The notes beneath the pieces are model-generated. The model had not been told where the DNA came from. It worked only from the letters and a program-made list of their open reading frames with translations, and did no database searches. From positions 1 to 12,625 of the forward strand of contig JARFQC010000248.1 of assembly GCA_029287965.1 (NCBI GenBank): a DNA stretch of 12,625 nt, written 5' to 3'. Positions 1 to 10,371 of this stretch are shown here, piece by piece (the stretch's first letter is position 1; the number at the start of each line of letters is the position of its first letter). Both the position numbers and the translations under genes were made by a program. The stretch is from Arenicellales bacterium. GTDB lineage: Bacteria; Pseudomonadota; Gammaproteobacteria; BMS3Bbin11.

Positions 1-396
1 AGCAGCCGCCCACGTCGTCAAATTAAATCGCAACGGTCAACCAAGCTGACTCGTTATGAATACGAGCTTGGAGTCGTATTTTCCGTGCTCGCACAAGAAG
101 GACATACCGTTCGCAGCGACGCTATGCGTGCCTACCGGGCAGGGATGACCCACTTGTCGTCGCATCATACCTGGCCGTCATATCATGTGCCGTCTGATTG
201 GCCGGTTGCGCTCGATTCGTCTCTGCAGAGACTGGATGCCTTGCGGCCACTGGTAAAAGAAGAACTGCTCGAATCCCTCAAAGTGACGGTGCGATTTGAC
301 GGTAAACAACGTGCTTCTGAGGCAGAGCTGTTGCGTGTTATAGCGGCATTGCTGCATGTTTCATTGCCATTGGACTACGTGCCGGGGGTGAATTGA
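1..396 (+). CDS. C-terminal part of a probable M48-family metallopeptidase (5' end outside window)
   Basis: The reading frame is open from the first base and ends at TGA 394-396, so only about 131 C-terminal residues are visible. The GTG at position 85 is internal and is not taken as a start. The visible part opens with a basic stretch (SSRPRRQIKSQRS), continues with a helical segment around 'VLAQEGHTVRSDAMRAYRAG', and ends with a second one containing 'ELLESLKVTVRFDGKQRASEAELLRVIAALL' split around FDGK. The pattern of a DG turn followed by 'EAELLR..AA.L...LP' resembles, from memory, the cytoplasmic C-terminal tail of large proteobacterial M48 (Ste24-like) peptidases. The HExxH zinc motif that would prove this lies outside the window. 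There is no obvious terminator between this gene and the next one on the same strand. Identification is tentative; that it is a real gene end is fairly sure. Confidence 0.5.
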   Translation, partial: SSRPRRQIKSQRSTKLTRYEYELGVVFSVLAQEGHTVRSDAMRAYRAGMTHLSSHHTWPSYHVPSDWPVALDSSLQRLDALRPLVKEELLESLKVTVRFDGKQRASEAELLRVIAALLHVSLPLDYVPGVN

Positions 397-429
397 AAGA
401 TTAATGCGTTTAATTGATCTCGCATAACC

Positions 430-444
430 CATGCATATTGCATG
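430..444. repeat. Short perfect inverted repeat, CATGCA-TAT-TGCATG
   Basis: Six bases (430-435) are repeated in inverted form at 439-444, separated by TAT. It lies 34 bases after the stop codon of the upstream gene and directly abuts a TGTGAA hexamer at 443-448. There is no T-run after it, so it is not a classical terminator. It could be an operator for the downstream gene, or chance. Confidence 0.3.
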
Positions 445-549
445 TGAATATGTGAAATCCTTATGCCAGCTCGTAACGACGGGAAAAGTGAGAAACAAGA
501 ATGCGCTCCTGCGTTCACAGAATCTTCACAAACTTGAAAAAAATGTGAA
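443..549. promoter_or_regulatory. Cluster of five TGTGAA/TTCACA hexamers upstream of the protease gene
   Basis: TGTGAA occurs at 443-448, 451-456 and 544-549. Its complement TTCACA occurs at 514-519 and 525-530. The two TTCACA copies are 11 bases apart start to start, one helical turn, and lie just upstream of the proposed -35 box. The copies at 525-530 and 544-549 form an inverted pair with 13 bases between, flanking the -35 box. By simple counting, about 0.05 copies would be expected on both strands in this length. The arrangement suggests binding sites of a regulator, identity unknown. It is not a CRP site: that would need TGTGA-N6-TCACA, which is absent. Confidence 0.4.
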
Positions 550-562
550 TGTCGACTTAAAT
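534..562 (+). promoter_or_regulatory. Candidate sigma70-type promoter of the retropepsin-like gene
   Basis: TTGAAA (534-539, five of six matches to the -35 consensus) and TTAAAT (557-562, four of six to the -10) are separated by 17 bases. Transcription would begin near 569. That leaves about 48 bases of leader before the ATG at 617, and almost none before the ATG at 572, which supports 617 as the start. Inferred from sequence only. Confidence 0.45.
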
Positions 563-616
563 GGGAGGTTAATGTGCACGAAAACAGGAATCAAGCCTAC
601 TTATCAGGACGACAGC

Positions 617-1165
617 ATGCCGACTAGAATGACCCGAATACATAGCCATTTCAGCAGCAAAATCAAAGCCATGCTGTTCGCCGGCATCGCTCTGAGTGCT
701 GCAAATCCAATGCTGGCCATTGGCAGTGAAGTTCAGGTCACACTCCCTCTGACCGAAAATGGCATGTCAACGTATTATGCAAACGTCGCGGTCAAAGGCA
801 CCGATGAACGCCAGTACATGGTTGATACCGGTGCGGGTTACACGACCATCAACAAGGCCATGCTGGAAGAACTCAAAATGCACGACATGGTGGAGTTCAG
901 GCGCACGATAACTGCAGTAATGGCAAACGGCAGCGAAACCGTCGTCAACATCTATTCAGTCAGTGAAATCACCCTGGGCAGCAATTGCAGCTTTAAAGAC
1001 GTAGAAGTAGCCGTGCTGCCGGGAACCTCACGCACGATTCTTGGCATGAGCCTGCTGAAAAGGGCGGCGCCGTTTACTTTCAATGCAGAACCGCCGTCAC
1101 TGTCACTCGGTTCCTGTGACAACACCGGCAATGCCGTTGCACTCGGTCCGGATATAGACGGCTGA
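617..1165 (+). CDS. Exported retropepsin-like aspartic protease (clan AA), single domain
   Basis: The product is 182 residues long from ATG 617. The frame stays open upstream to 431, but 617 is preferred. It has an AGGA ribosome binding site at 606-609 with 7 bases of spacing, it places a basic N-terminus and hydrophobic segment (residues 18-34, after KIK) as a signal peptide or membrane anchor, and a promoter candidate lies just upstream. The ATG at 572 has a GGGAGG only 3 bases away and is the alternative. The catalytic motif is VDTGAG (Asp70 in D-T-G-A-G, residues 70-74), followed by hydrophobic 'TTIN'. The paired motif ILGMSLL is at residues 141-147. This is the layout of single-domain aspartic proteases of the retroviral type, which act as homodimers. 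Cys124 and Cys167 could form a disulfide in the periplasm. The substrate is unknown. The gene is alone between a different gene upstream and a convergent operon downstream. The cleavage site is not sharp, so membrane anchoring is possible. Confidence 0.75.
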   Translation: MPTRMTRIHSHFSSKIKAMLFAGIALSAANPMLAIGSEVQVTLPLTENGMSTYYANVAVKGTDERQYMVDTGAGYTTINKAMLEELKMHDMVEFRRTITAVMANGSETVVNIYSVSEITLGSNCSFKDVEVAVLPGTSRTILGMSLLKRAAPFTFNAEPPSLSLGSCDNTGNAVALGPDIDG

Positions 1166-1183
1166 CATTAATGTTTCACTGCT

Positions 1184-1211
1184 AAAAAAACCGGCATAGG
1201 CCGGTTTTTTT
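1184..1211. terminator. Bidirectional rho-independent terminator between the protease gene and hemE
   Basis: Seven A, then CCGGC, a four-base loop ATAG, then GCCGG and seven T form a 12 bp perfect stem. Because the stem is flanked by A7 on one side and T7 on the other, it reads as an intrinsic terminator on both strands. It would stop the protease transcript 18 bases after its stop codon, and the gltB-gltD-hemE transcript about 77 bases after the hemE stop. Confidence 0.9.
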
Positions 1212-1215
1212 CGTT

Positions 1216-1273
1216 GTGCGTGTCACGCACGGGTAACGTGCGACCAGGAACAACCCGGCACGTCACGCCGTGC
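1216..1273. repeat. Cluster of short inverted repeats with GCACG/CGTGC cores in the hemE 3' region
   Basis: Three small inverted repeats share the same core. GTGCGTG-T-CACGCAC is at 1216-1230, GCACG-GGTAA-CGTGC at 1227-1241 and GCACG-TCACGC-CGTGC at 1258-1273. The first two overlap and could compete with each other in RNA. They sit between the hemE stop codon and the terminator, so they would be in the 3' untranslated part of the operon transcript. Function unknown; they may only protect the 3' end. Confidence 0.45.
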
Positions 1274-1288
1274 ATGAAGAGAAGGGCG

Positions 1289-2353
1289 TCAGGTGTGGAA
1301 GGGTCTGCTCAGTTCGTGGACTGCATCAATCATCGCCCTTGCATGCTCGGGATCGATGCCCGGGTGTATGCCATGACCGAGGTTGAACACATGACCATTG
1401 CCGTGACCGAAGCTTTCCAGGGTCGTCGCCACTTCGCGTCGTATCGCGTCTTTGGATGCATACAGGACACACGGGTCAAGGTTGCCTTGCAGTGCAACCC
1501 GGTCGCCGACACGGCGTTTCGCATCTTCCAGGCTGGTCGTCCAGTCGAGGCCGAGCGCATCGCAGCCCGAGTCAGCCATCAATTCCAGCCACTGGCCGCC
1601 ATTCTTGGTAAACAGGATGATCGGGACGTCAGCAGCGCCAGGCAGCGATTTCAGTTTGCTGACAATCTTACTCATGTAGTGAAGCGAGAACTGCTGGTAG
1701 TGTACCGGTGAAAGCGAGCCGCCCCAGGTGTCAAAAATCATCACGGCCTGTGCCCCGGCTTCGATCTGTGCCTGCAAGTACAAGGCAACGCTTTCGCCAA
1801 TCTTTGCCAGCAGCCGATGCAGGATATCAGGCTGATCGAACATCATGCCCTTGATGCCGGAAAAGGTCTTGCTGCTGCCGCCTTCGACCATGTAGGTGGC
1901 AAGTGTCCACGGGCTGCCGGAGAACCCGATCAGGGGTACGCGACCATCGAGTTCCCGGCGAATCAGGCTAACTGCATCAGTAACATAACGCAGTTCATCA
2001 CCGGGGTCAGGGATGCCGATTCTGTCTACATCTGCGGCGTTTTTGACCGGATTGCTGAAGCGCGGGCCTTCACCTTCCTCGAAGTACAGGCCAAGACCCA
2101 TGGCATCGGGAATGGTCAGGATATCCGAAAACAGGATCGCTGCATCGAGTTCAAAACGATCCAGCGGCTGCAATGTGACTTCACAGGCCAGCTCGGGCGT
2201 TTTGCACAGGGTCAGGAAATCACCGGCCTTGCTGCGCGTGGCGCGGTATTCAGGCAGATAGCGGCCTGCCTGGCGCATCATCCACACTGGCGTGACGTCC
2301 ACCGGCTCCCTGCGCAGGGCGCGCAGGAAACGGTCGTTTTTTACTTTTGGCAT
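1289..2353 (-). CDS. hemE: Uroporphyrinogen decarboxylase
   Basis: The product has 354 residues, the usual length for bacterial HemE. The enzyme removes the four acetate carboxyl groups of uroporphyrinogen III to give coproporphyrinogen III, in the cytoplasm, without cofactor. The signature [13 protein letters not shown] is at residues 25-37, with Arg27 and Arg31 for substrate carboxylates. Asp77 in 'LFSDIL' matches the essential aspartate that binds the pyrrole nitrogens. Tyr154 lies in '[13 protein letters not shown]' and His327 in '[10 protein letters not shown]', both conserved family positions. The start ATG is 12 bases downstream of the gltD stop, with a poor ribosome binding site (GGGAT), so translation may depend on ribosomes arriving from gltD. 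It is the last gene of the gltB-gltD-hemE operon. The three-gene order is known from other gammaproteobacteria. No unusual residues seen. Confidence 0.97.
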   Translation of the reverse strand: MPKVKNDRFLRALRREPVDVTPVWMMRQAGRYLPEYRATRSKAGDFLTLCKTPELACEVTLQPLDRFELDAAILFSDILTIPDAMGLGLYFEEGEGPRFSNPVKNAADVDRIGIPDPGDELRYVTDAVSLIRRELDGRVPLIGFSGSPWTLATYMVEGGSSKTFSGIKGMMFDQPDILHRLLAKIGESVALYLQAQIEAGAQAVMIFDTWGGSLSPVHYQQFSLHYMSKIVSKLKSLPGAADVPIILFTKNGGQWLELMADSGCDALGLDWTTSLEDAKRRVGDRVALQGNLDPCVLYASKDAIRREVATTLESFGHGNGHVFNLGHGIHPGIDPEHARAMIDAVHELSRPFHT

Positions 2354-2365
2354 ACGGTTATCCCG

Positions 2366-3808
2366 TCAGCGAGGCAGGTCGCTGTCGCCCATCAGGTAGG
2401 CGTCAACTGACCGAGCGGCCTGGCGGCCCTCGCGTATGGCCCAGACGACGAGCGACTGGCCGCGTCGCATGTCGCCGGCGGTGAAGACCTTGTCCAGGGA
2501 TGCGCGGTAGTCGTCCGTGTTGGCCGATATATTGCCCCTGGTGTCTTTATCCAGTTCCAGTTCATCAATCATGCCGTCGTGAACAGGGTGGGCGAAGCCC
2601 ATGGCCAGGAACACGCGGTCGGCCTTGAGCTCGAACTCGGAGCCGGCGATTTCCTGCATCTGCCACTGTCCCTGGTCATCGCGGTTCCATTCAACCTTGA
2701 TGCACTCGACCCCGGTGACATGCCCGTCATCACCCTTGAATGCCTTGGTTGCAACCGACCACATGCGTTCGCAGCCTTCTTCATGGGAGCTGGAGGTGCG
2801 CAGCTTGTTGGGCCAGTTCGGCCAGGTGGTTGCCTTGTCTTCCTTTTCAGGCGGCTGGGGCATAATTTCAAGCTGGGTGATTGATTTGGCACCCTGGCGA
2901 TTTGAGGTGCCGATGCAGTCCGAGCCGGTGTCACCACCACCGATGACGATGACATCCATATCGGTAGCGAGGATTTCCTCGCCAACCGGGATGTCGTCAC
3001 CCGCCACGCGCCGGTTGGACTGGCCGAGAAATTCCATTGCGAAGTGGACACCCTGCAGATTTCTGCCCGGGGTCGGAAGATTACGTGGCTCTTCAGAGCC
3101 ACCGGTCAGGACCACGGCATCGTACTTGGCCAGCAGGGTCCTGGCAGGAATATCAGTGCCGATATGCGCGTTGGTGCGGAATTCCACGCCTTCGGCCAGC
3201 ATCTGGCTCATGCGGCGGTCAATCAGCTGCTTATTGAGCTTGAAGTCAGGTATGCCGTAACGCAGCAGGCCGCCAATGCGGCTATTTTTCTCGAACACAC
3301 GGACCTGGTGTCCGGCGCGGGCGAGCTGCTGGGCACAGGCCAATCCGGCCGGCCCCGAGCCGACCACGGCGACTTTCTTGCCTGTACGATGACGGGATAT
3401 TTTGGGCTTGATCCAGCCCTGTTCCCAGGCATGATCAACGATCGCACACTCGATCGTCTTGATCGTTACCGGGTTATCGTCGATGTTGAGGGTGCAGGAT
3501 GCCTCGCAGGGGGCCGGACAAATGCGCCCGGTGAATTCGGGGAAATTGTTGGTCGAATGCAGCACCTCGATGGCGGATTGCAAATCGTTTCTATAAACGA
3601 GATCGTTCCAGTCCGGAATCAGGTTGTTGACCGGACAGCCCTGGTGACAAAAGGGGATGCCGCAGTCCATGCAGCGGGCACCCTGTTCGCGCAGCGTCTC
3701 ATCACGCAGCGGGATAACAAACTCGGAATAGTTGACGACGCGGTCTGCAACCGCGGCATAAGACCGCTCTGTGCGGGCATATTCCATGAAACCCGTCGGT
3801 TTACCCAT
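2366..3808 (-). CDS. gltD: Glutamate synthase (NADPH), small (beta) subunit
   Basis: The product has 480 residues, close to the family norm. GltD oxidises NADPH at its FAD and passes electrons through iron-sulfur clusters to the FMN of GltB. The N-terminal ferredoxin-like part holds two cysteine groups: Cys46, 49, 54 and 58 ([13 protein letters not shown]) and Cys97, 101 and 105 (CPAPCEASC), together the ligands for two [4Fe-4S] clusters. The FAD-binding GSGPAG lies at residues 150-155. A second dinucleotide fold, for NADPH, is shown by '[13 protein letters not shown]' in the middle of the protein. The C-terminal '[25 protein letters not shown]' (shown here only as recognition) is the conserved FAD-contacting segment. 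The ribosome binding site AAGGAG (3816-3821 on the complementary strand, 7 bases from ATG) overlaps the gltB stop codon, so the two subunits are probably translationally coupled. Confidence 0.97.
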   Translation of the reverse strand: MGKPTGFMEYARTERSYAAVADRVVNYSEFVIPLRDETLREQGARCMDCGIPFCHQGCPVNNLIPDWNDLVYRNDLQSAIEVLHSTNNFPEFTGRICPAPCEASCTLNIDDNPVTIKTIECAIVDHAWEQGWIKPKISRHRTGKKVAVVGSGPAGLACAQQLARAGHQVRVFEKNSRIGGLLRYGIPDFKLNKQLIDRRMSQMLAEGVEFRTNAHIGTDIPARTLLAKYDAVVLTGGSEEPRNLPTPGRNLQGVHFAMEFLGQSNRRVAGDDIPVGEEILATDMDVIVIGGGDTGSDCIGTSNRQGAKSITQLEIMPQPPEKEDKATTWPNWPNKLRTSSSHEEGCERMWSVATKAFKGDDGHVTGVECIKVEWNRDDQGQWQMQEIAGSEFELKADRVFLAMGFAHPVHDGMIDELELDKDTRGNISANTDDYRASLDKVFTAGDMRRGQSLVVWAIREGRQAARSVDAYLMGDSDLPR

Positions 3809-3815
3809 TATTGAT

Positions 3816-3819
3816 CTCC

Positions 3820-3822
<3 letters not shown>
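3816..3822 (-). promoter_or_regulatory. gltD ribosome binding site overlapping the gltB stop codon
   Basis: Read on the minus strand, the gltB stop TAA (3822-3820) overlaps AAGGAG (3821-3816), which is 7 bases before the gltD ATG at 3808. Ribosomes finishing GltB would end on the GltD initiation site. This arrangement favours matched amounts of the two subunits. Confidence 0.75.
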
Positions 3823-8445
<4,623 letters not shown>

Positions 8446-8610
8446 ATCAATCCTCTTTAATCATTCTCGTGTCAGGCGTTCCCACGTCCGCCTGTGCGTG
8501 CATTTCATCTCATTTCTTTCAGGGGCAGGCAGGATGTCCTAGGCGCAGACATGCGCTCCCGAGGAGAGCCTCTCATGCAGACAGCCGTGGAAAGATAGCG
8601 AAATCGGCTG

Positions 8611-8639
8611 ATATTTTCCAGTACTTGCGACGTTGTAAA
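8611..8639 (-). promoter_or_regulatory. Weak candidate promoter for gltB-gltD-hemE
   Basis: On the minus strand TTTACA (8639-8634, five of six -35 matches) is followed after 17 bases by AAATAT (8616-8611, only three of six -10 matches). If used, the gltB leader would be about 160 bases long and would include the hairpins at 8543-8556 and 8473-8494. Another weak pairing nearby (TGGAAA with TATCTT) is equally possible. The region rather than the exact boxes is the claim. Confidence 0.22.
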
Positions 8640-8794
8640 TCAATGGCCCCGTTTGCCTGCGATGCTCAGCGTGCCTTTGCCAAATACTTTCGATGCGCGA
8701 TTCGCTGAACAGTTCCGCGATCTGCGAGTCATGAGCAAGGGTGTGATTCCGGGGTGCCAGGACAATTTGGCCAGCATTGTAAGGTATTGATCTG

Positions 8795-8822
8795 TTTACA
8801 GCGCCGGCGTAATCGGTACAAT
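8795..8822 (+). promoter_or_regulatory. Candidate sigma70 promoter of the pnt operon
   Basis: TTTACA (8795-8800) and TACAAT (8817-8822) each match five of six consensus bases, with a 16-base spacer. Transcription would start near 8829, leaving a leader of about 33 bases before the pntAA ATG at 8862. A TATAAA at 8844-8849 is too close to the start codon to act as a -10 for this gene unless the message is nearly leaderless. Confidence 0.55.
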
Positions 8823-8861
8823 CCGACTGCTTGATTGCCACAGTATAAATAACGGATAACT

Positions 8862-9971
8862 ATGAAAGTCGGTGTCTACAGGGAAAACGGGCAGGGTGAA
8901 ACGCGGGTCAGCGCAACACCGGATTCGGTCGCGCGGCTGCGCAAGCTTGGCCTTGAAGTCTGTGTGGAAAAGGGCGCCGGTGCTCTCGCCGGCTATCCGG
9001 ACAAGGATTATGCCGACGCCGGGGCGACTCTCACCGATGCACAAACCGTTTCGTCTGCGGACTTTATATTCGCTGTAAACCTGCCGGATACCGAGACACT
9101 GGCAGGCATCGCCGGCGGCAGCATGCTGGTCGTATTTCTCGCCATGTGCGAAGACGACGGTACGCTCAAGCAGCTTGCCGACCAAAAGGTAGACGTGCTG
9201 GCGCTGGAACGCATACCGCGCATCTCGCGCGCGCAGTCCATGGATATCCTTTCTTCACAGGCCAACATAGGCGGATATCGCGCCGTCCTCGAGGCAACGA
9301 CACATTACAAGCGTTTTTTCCCCCTGATGATGACATCGGCCGGTTCGGCCAAGCCTGCCCAGGTCATTGTGCTGGGCGCGGGTGTGGCCGGCTTGCAGGC
9401 CATTGCCACCGCACGCCGGCTGGGTGCACAGGTGCGGGCCTATGACGTGCGTCCCGAGGTCAAGGAACAAATCGAATCGTTGGGTGCAAAATTCATCGAG
9501 CTGGATATCGGTGAAGAAGGCAGCGGTGAAGGTGGCTACGCAAAAGAGCTCTCCGAAGACGCACGCAAAAAGCAACAGCAGCTTTTGTCCGATGAGCTCA
9601 AGAAGGCCGACGTGATCATTTCTACAGCCGCCATTCCCTGCCGGCCCGCACCGCAGCTGATTCCTGCCGAAACCGTCGAGGGCATGCGCGAGGGCTCAGT
9701 AATCATCGACATGGCTGCGGCAACCGGCGGCAACTGCGCGCTCACGCAGCCCGGACAGGTCGTCAGCGAGCACGGTGTCGAGATTGTCGGCTACACGAAC
9801 TATCCCGGAATGGTGCCAGCGGATGCGAGCAGCTTTTTTGCCCGCAACCTGGTCAACCTGGCGGCCCTGCTGGTCAGCAGCGAAGAGGGTACGCTCGTCA
9901 GGCCGGATTATATGGAAGACGAGATAACCGAAGCCGCGCTGGTTGTCTACCAGGGTGAAGTCCGGTTCTGA
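8862..9971 (+). CDS. pntAA: NAD(P) transhydrogenase alpha subunit, part 1 (NAD(H)-binding domain I)
   Basis: The product has 369 residues, the length of the soluble alpha-1 subunit in the split three-gene transhydrogenase. It binds NAD(H) and hands hydride to domain III of PntB at the cytoplasmic membrane face. The N-terminus MKVGVYREN..GETRVSATP is the typical opening shared with alanine dehydrogenase. The Rossmann loop GAGVAG is at residues 172-177, followed by 'ARRLGAQVRAYDVR' where the acidic residue binds the NAD ribose. The segment 'GYTNYPGMVPADASSFFARNLVNL' near the C-terminus is family-specific (recognised in two parts). The start has only a weak ribosome binding site (GGA at 8854-8856), but the conserved N-terminus fixes it. 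It is followed 70 bases later by pntAB and then pntB, together forming one transcription unit. Confidence 0.96.
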   Translation: MKVGVYRENGQGETRVSATPDSVARLRKLGLEVCVEKGAGALAGYPDKDYADAGATLTDAQTVSSADFIFAVNLPDTETLAGIAGGSMLVVFLAMCEDDGTLKQLADQKVDVLALERIPRISRAQSMDILSSQANIGGYRAVLEATTHYKRFFPLMMTSAGSAKPAQVIVLGAGVAGLQAIATARRLGAQVRAYDVRPEVKEQIESLGAKFIELDIGEEGSGEGGYAKELSEDARKKQQQLLSDELKKADVIISTAAIPCRPAPQLIPAETVEGMREGSVIIDMAAATGGNCALTQPGQVVSEHGVEIVGYTNYPGMVPADASSFFARNLVNLAALLVSSEEGTLVRPDYMEDEITEAALVVYQGEVRF

Positions 9972-10018
9972 CCGGAGCCGAACAGAATGCGCTTAGCCGC
10001 GATTTGACCCCACATTCC

Positions 10019-10031
10019 CTCCTTCAAGGAG
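10019..10031 (+). promoter_or_regulatory. Palindromic ribosome binding site of pntAB (CTCCTT-C-AAGGAG)
   Basis: The pntAB Shine-Dalgarno AAGGAG (10026-10031) lies 10 bases before the ATG at 10042. It is preceded by its exact complement CTCCTT (10019-10024) with one base between. In RNA at least five pairs (CCUCC-type stem CTCCT/AGGAG) with a three-base loop could form and cover the site. This may reduce or couple translation of pntAB; effect not shown. Confidence 0.5.
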
Positions 10032-10041
10032 CACAGAGAAA

Positions 10042-10356
10042 ATGACAGAAACCATTACTGCAGCAGCCATGTCCCCGGCCATCGTCGCATTGTTCATCTT
10101 CGTGCTGGCCTGCTTCATCGGCTATTTTGTTATCTGGGGCGTGACGCCGTCACTGCACACACCGCTGATTTCGCTGACCAATGCGATCTCGGGCATCATC
10201 ATTGTCGGCGCCATACTCGTCACGGGTTCTCCCCACGCGACCGGACTTGAGAAGGTACTCGGCTTCGTCGCCGTGACCCTGGCCTCTATCAACATTTTCG
10301 GGGGCTTTGCTGTCACACAGCGCATGCTGTCGATGTTCAAAAAGAAAGAAAAGTAA
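10042..10356 (+). CDS. pntAB: NAD(P) transhydrogenase alpha subunit, part 2 (membrane domain)
   Basis: This small protein of 104 residues is the membrane part of the alpha chain in the split type of proton-translocating transhydrogenase. Three hydrophobic helices are visible: about residues 9-33 ([21 protein letters not shown]), 40-60 ([19 protein letters not shown]) and 66-90 (around [19 protein letters not shown]). A basic tail, MFKKKEK, sits in the cytoplasm. '[13 protein letters not shown]' is the family signature. With PntB it forms the proton channel of domain II. It has a strong AAGGAG ribosome binding site that may be masked by a preceding complement. It is 15 bases from pntB. Confidence 0.95.
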   Translation: MTETITAAAMSPAIVALFIFVLACFIGYFVIWGVTPSLHTPLISLTNAISGIIIVGAILVTGSPHATGLEKVLGFVAVTLASINIFGGFAVTQRMLSMFKKKEK

Positions 10357-10371
10357 CCGGACAGCAGAACC

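Larger units (their letters stand above)
8446..8861. other. Divergent intergenic region between gltB and pntAA (416 bases)
   Basis: No convincing gene lies here. It holds the gltB ribosome binding site (8451-8458, minus) and two possible leader hairpins for gltB. One is CAGGCG/CGCCTG at 8473-8478 and 8489-8494, and the other is GCGCA/TGCGC at 8543-8547 and 8552-8556. There is also a small palindrome GAGAG-C-CTCTC at 8564-8574, a weak gltB promoter candidate near 8611-8639 and a better pntAA promoter at 8795-8822. A 100-codon frame on the minus strand (8841-8539, GTG start) has no ribosome binding site and no family resemblance, and is not annotated as a gene. Confidence 0.6.

Noticed and set aside
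443..456. Possible CRP (cAMP receptor) site from TGTGAA repeats
   Set aside because: The two copies are direct repeats 8 bases apart and no TGTGA-N6-TCACA arrangement is present.
8767..8785. Possible sigma54 promoter (TTGGCC...TTGT) upstream of pntAA
   Set aside because: The required GG-N10-GC spacing is not met. The sigma70-like boxes at 8795-8822 fit better.
8539..8841. 100-codon minus-strand frame with GTG start in the gltB-pntAA intergenic region
   Set aside because: No ribosome binding site before the GTG, no recognisable domain, and it overlaps the pntAA promoter candidate. Most likely non-coding.
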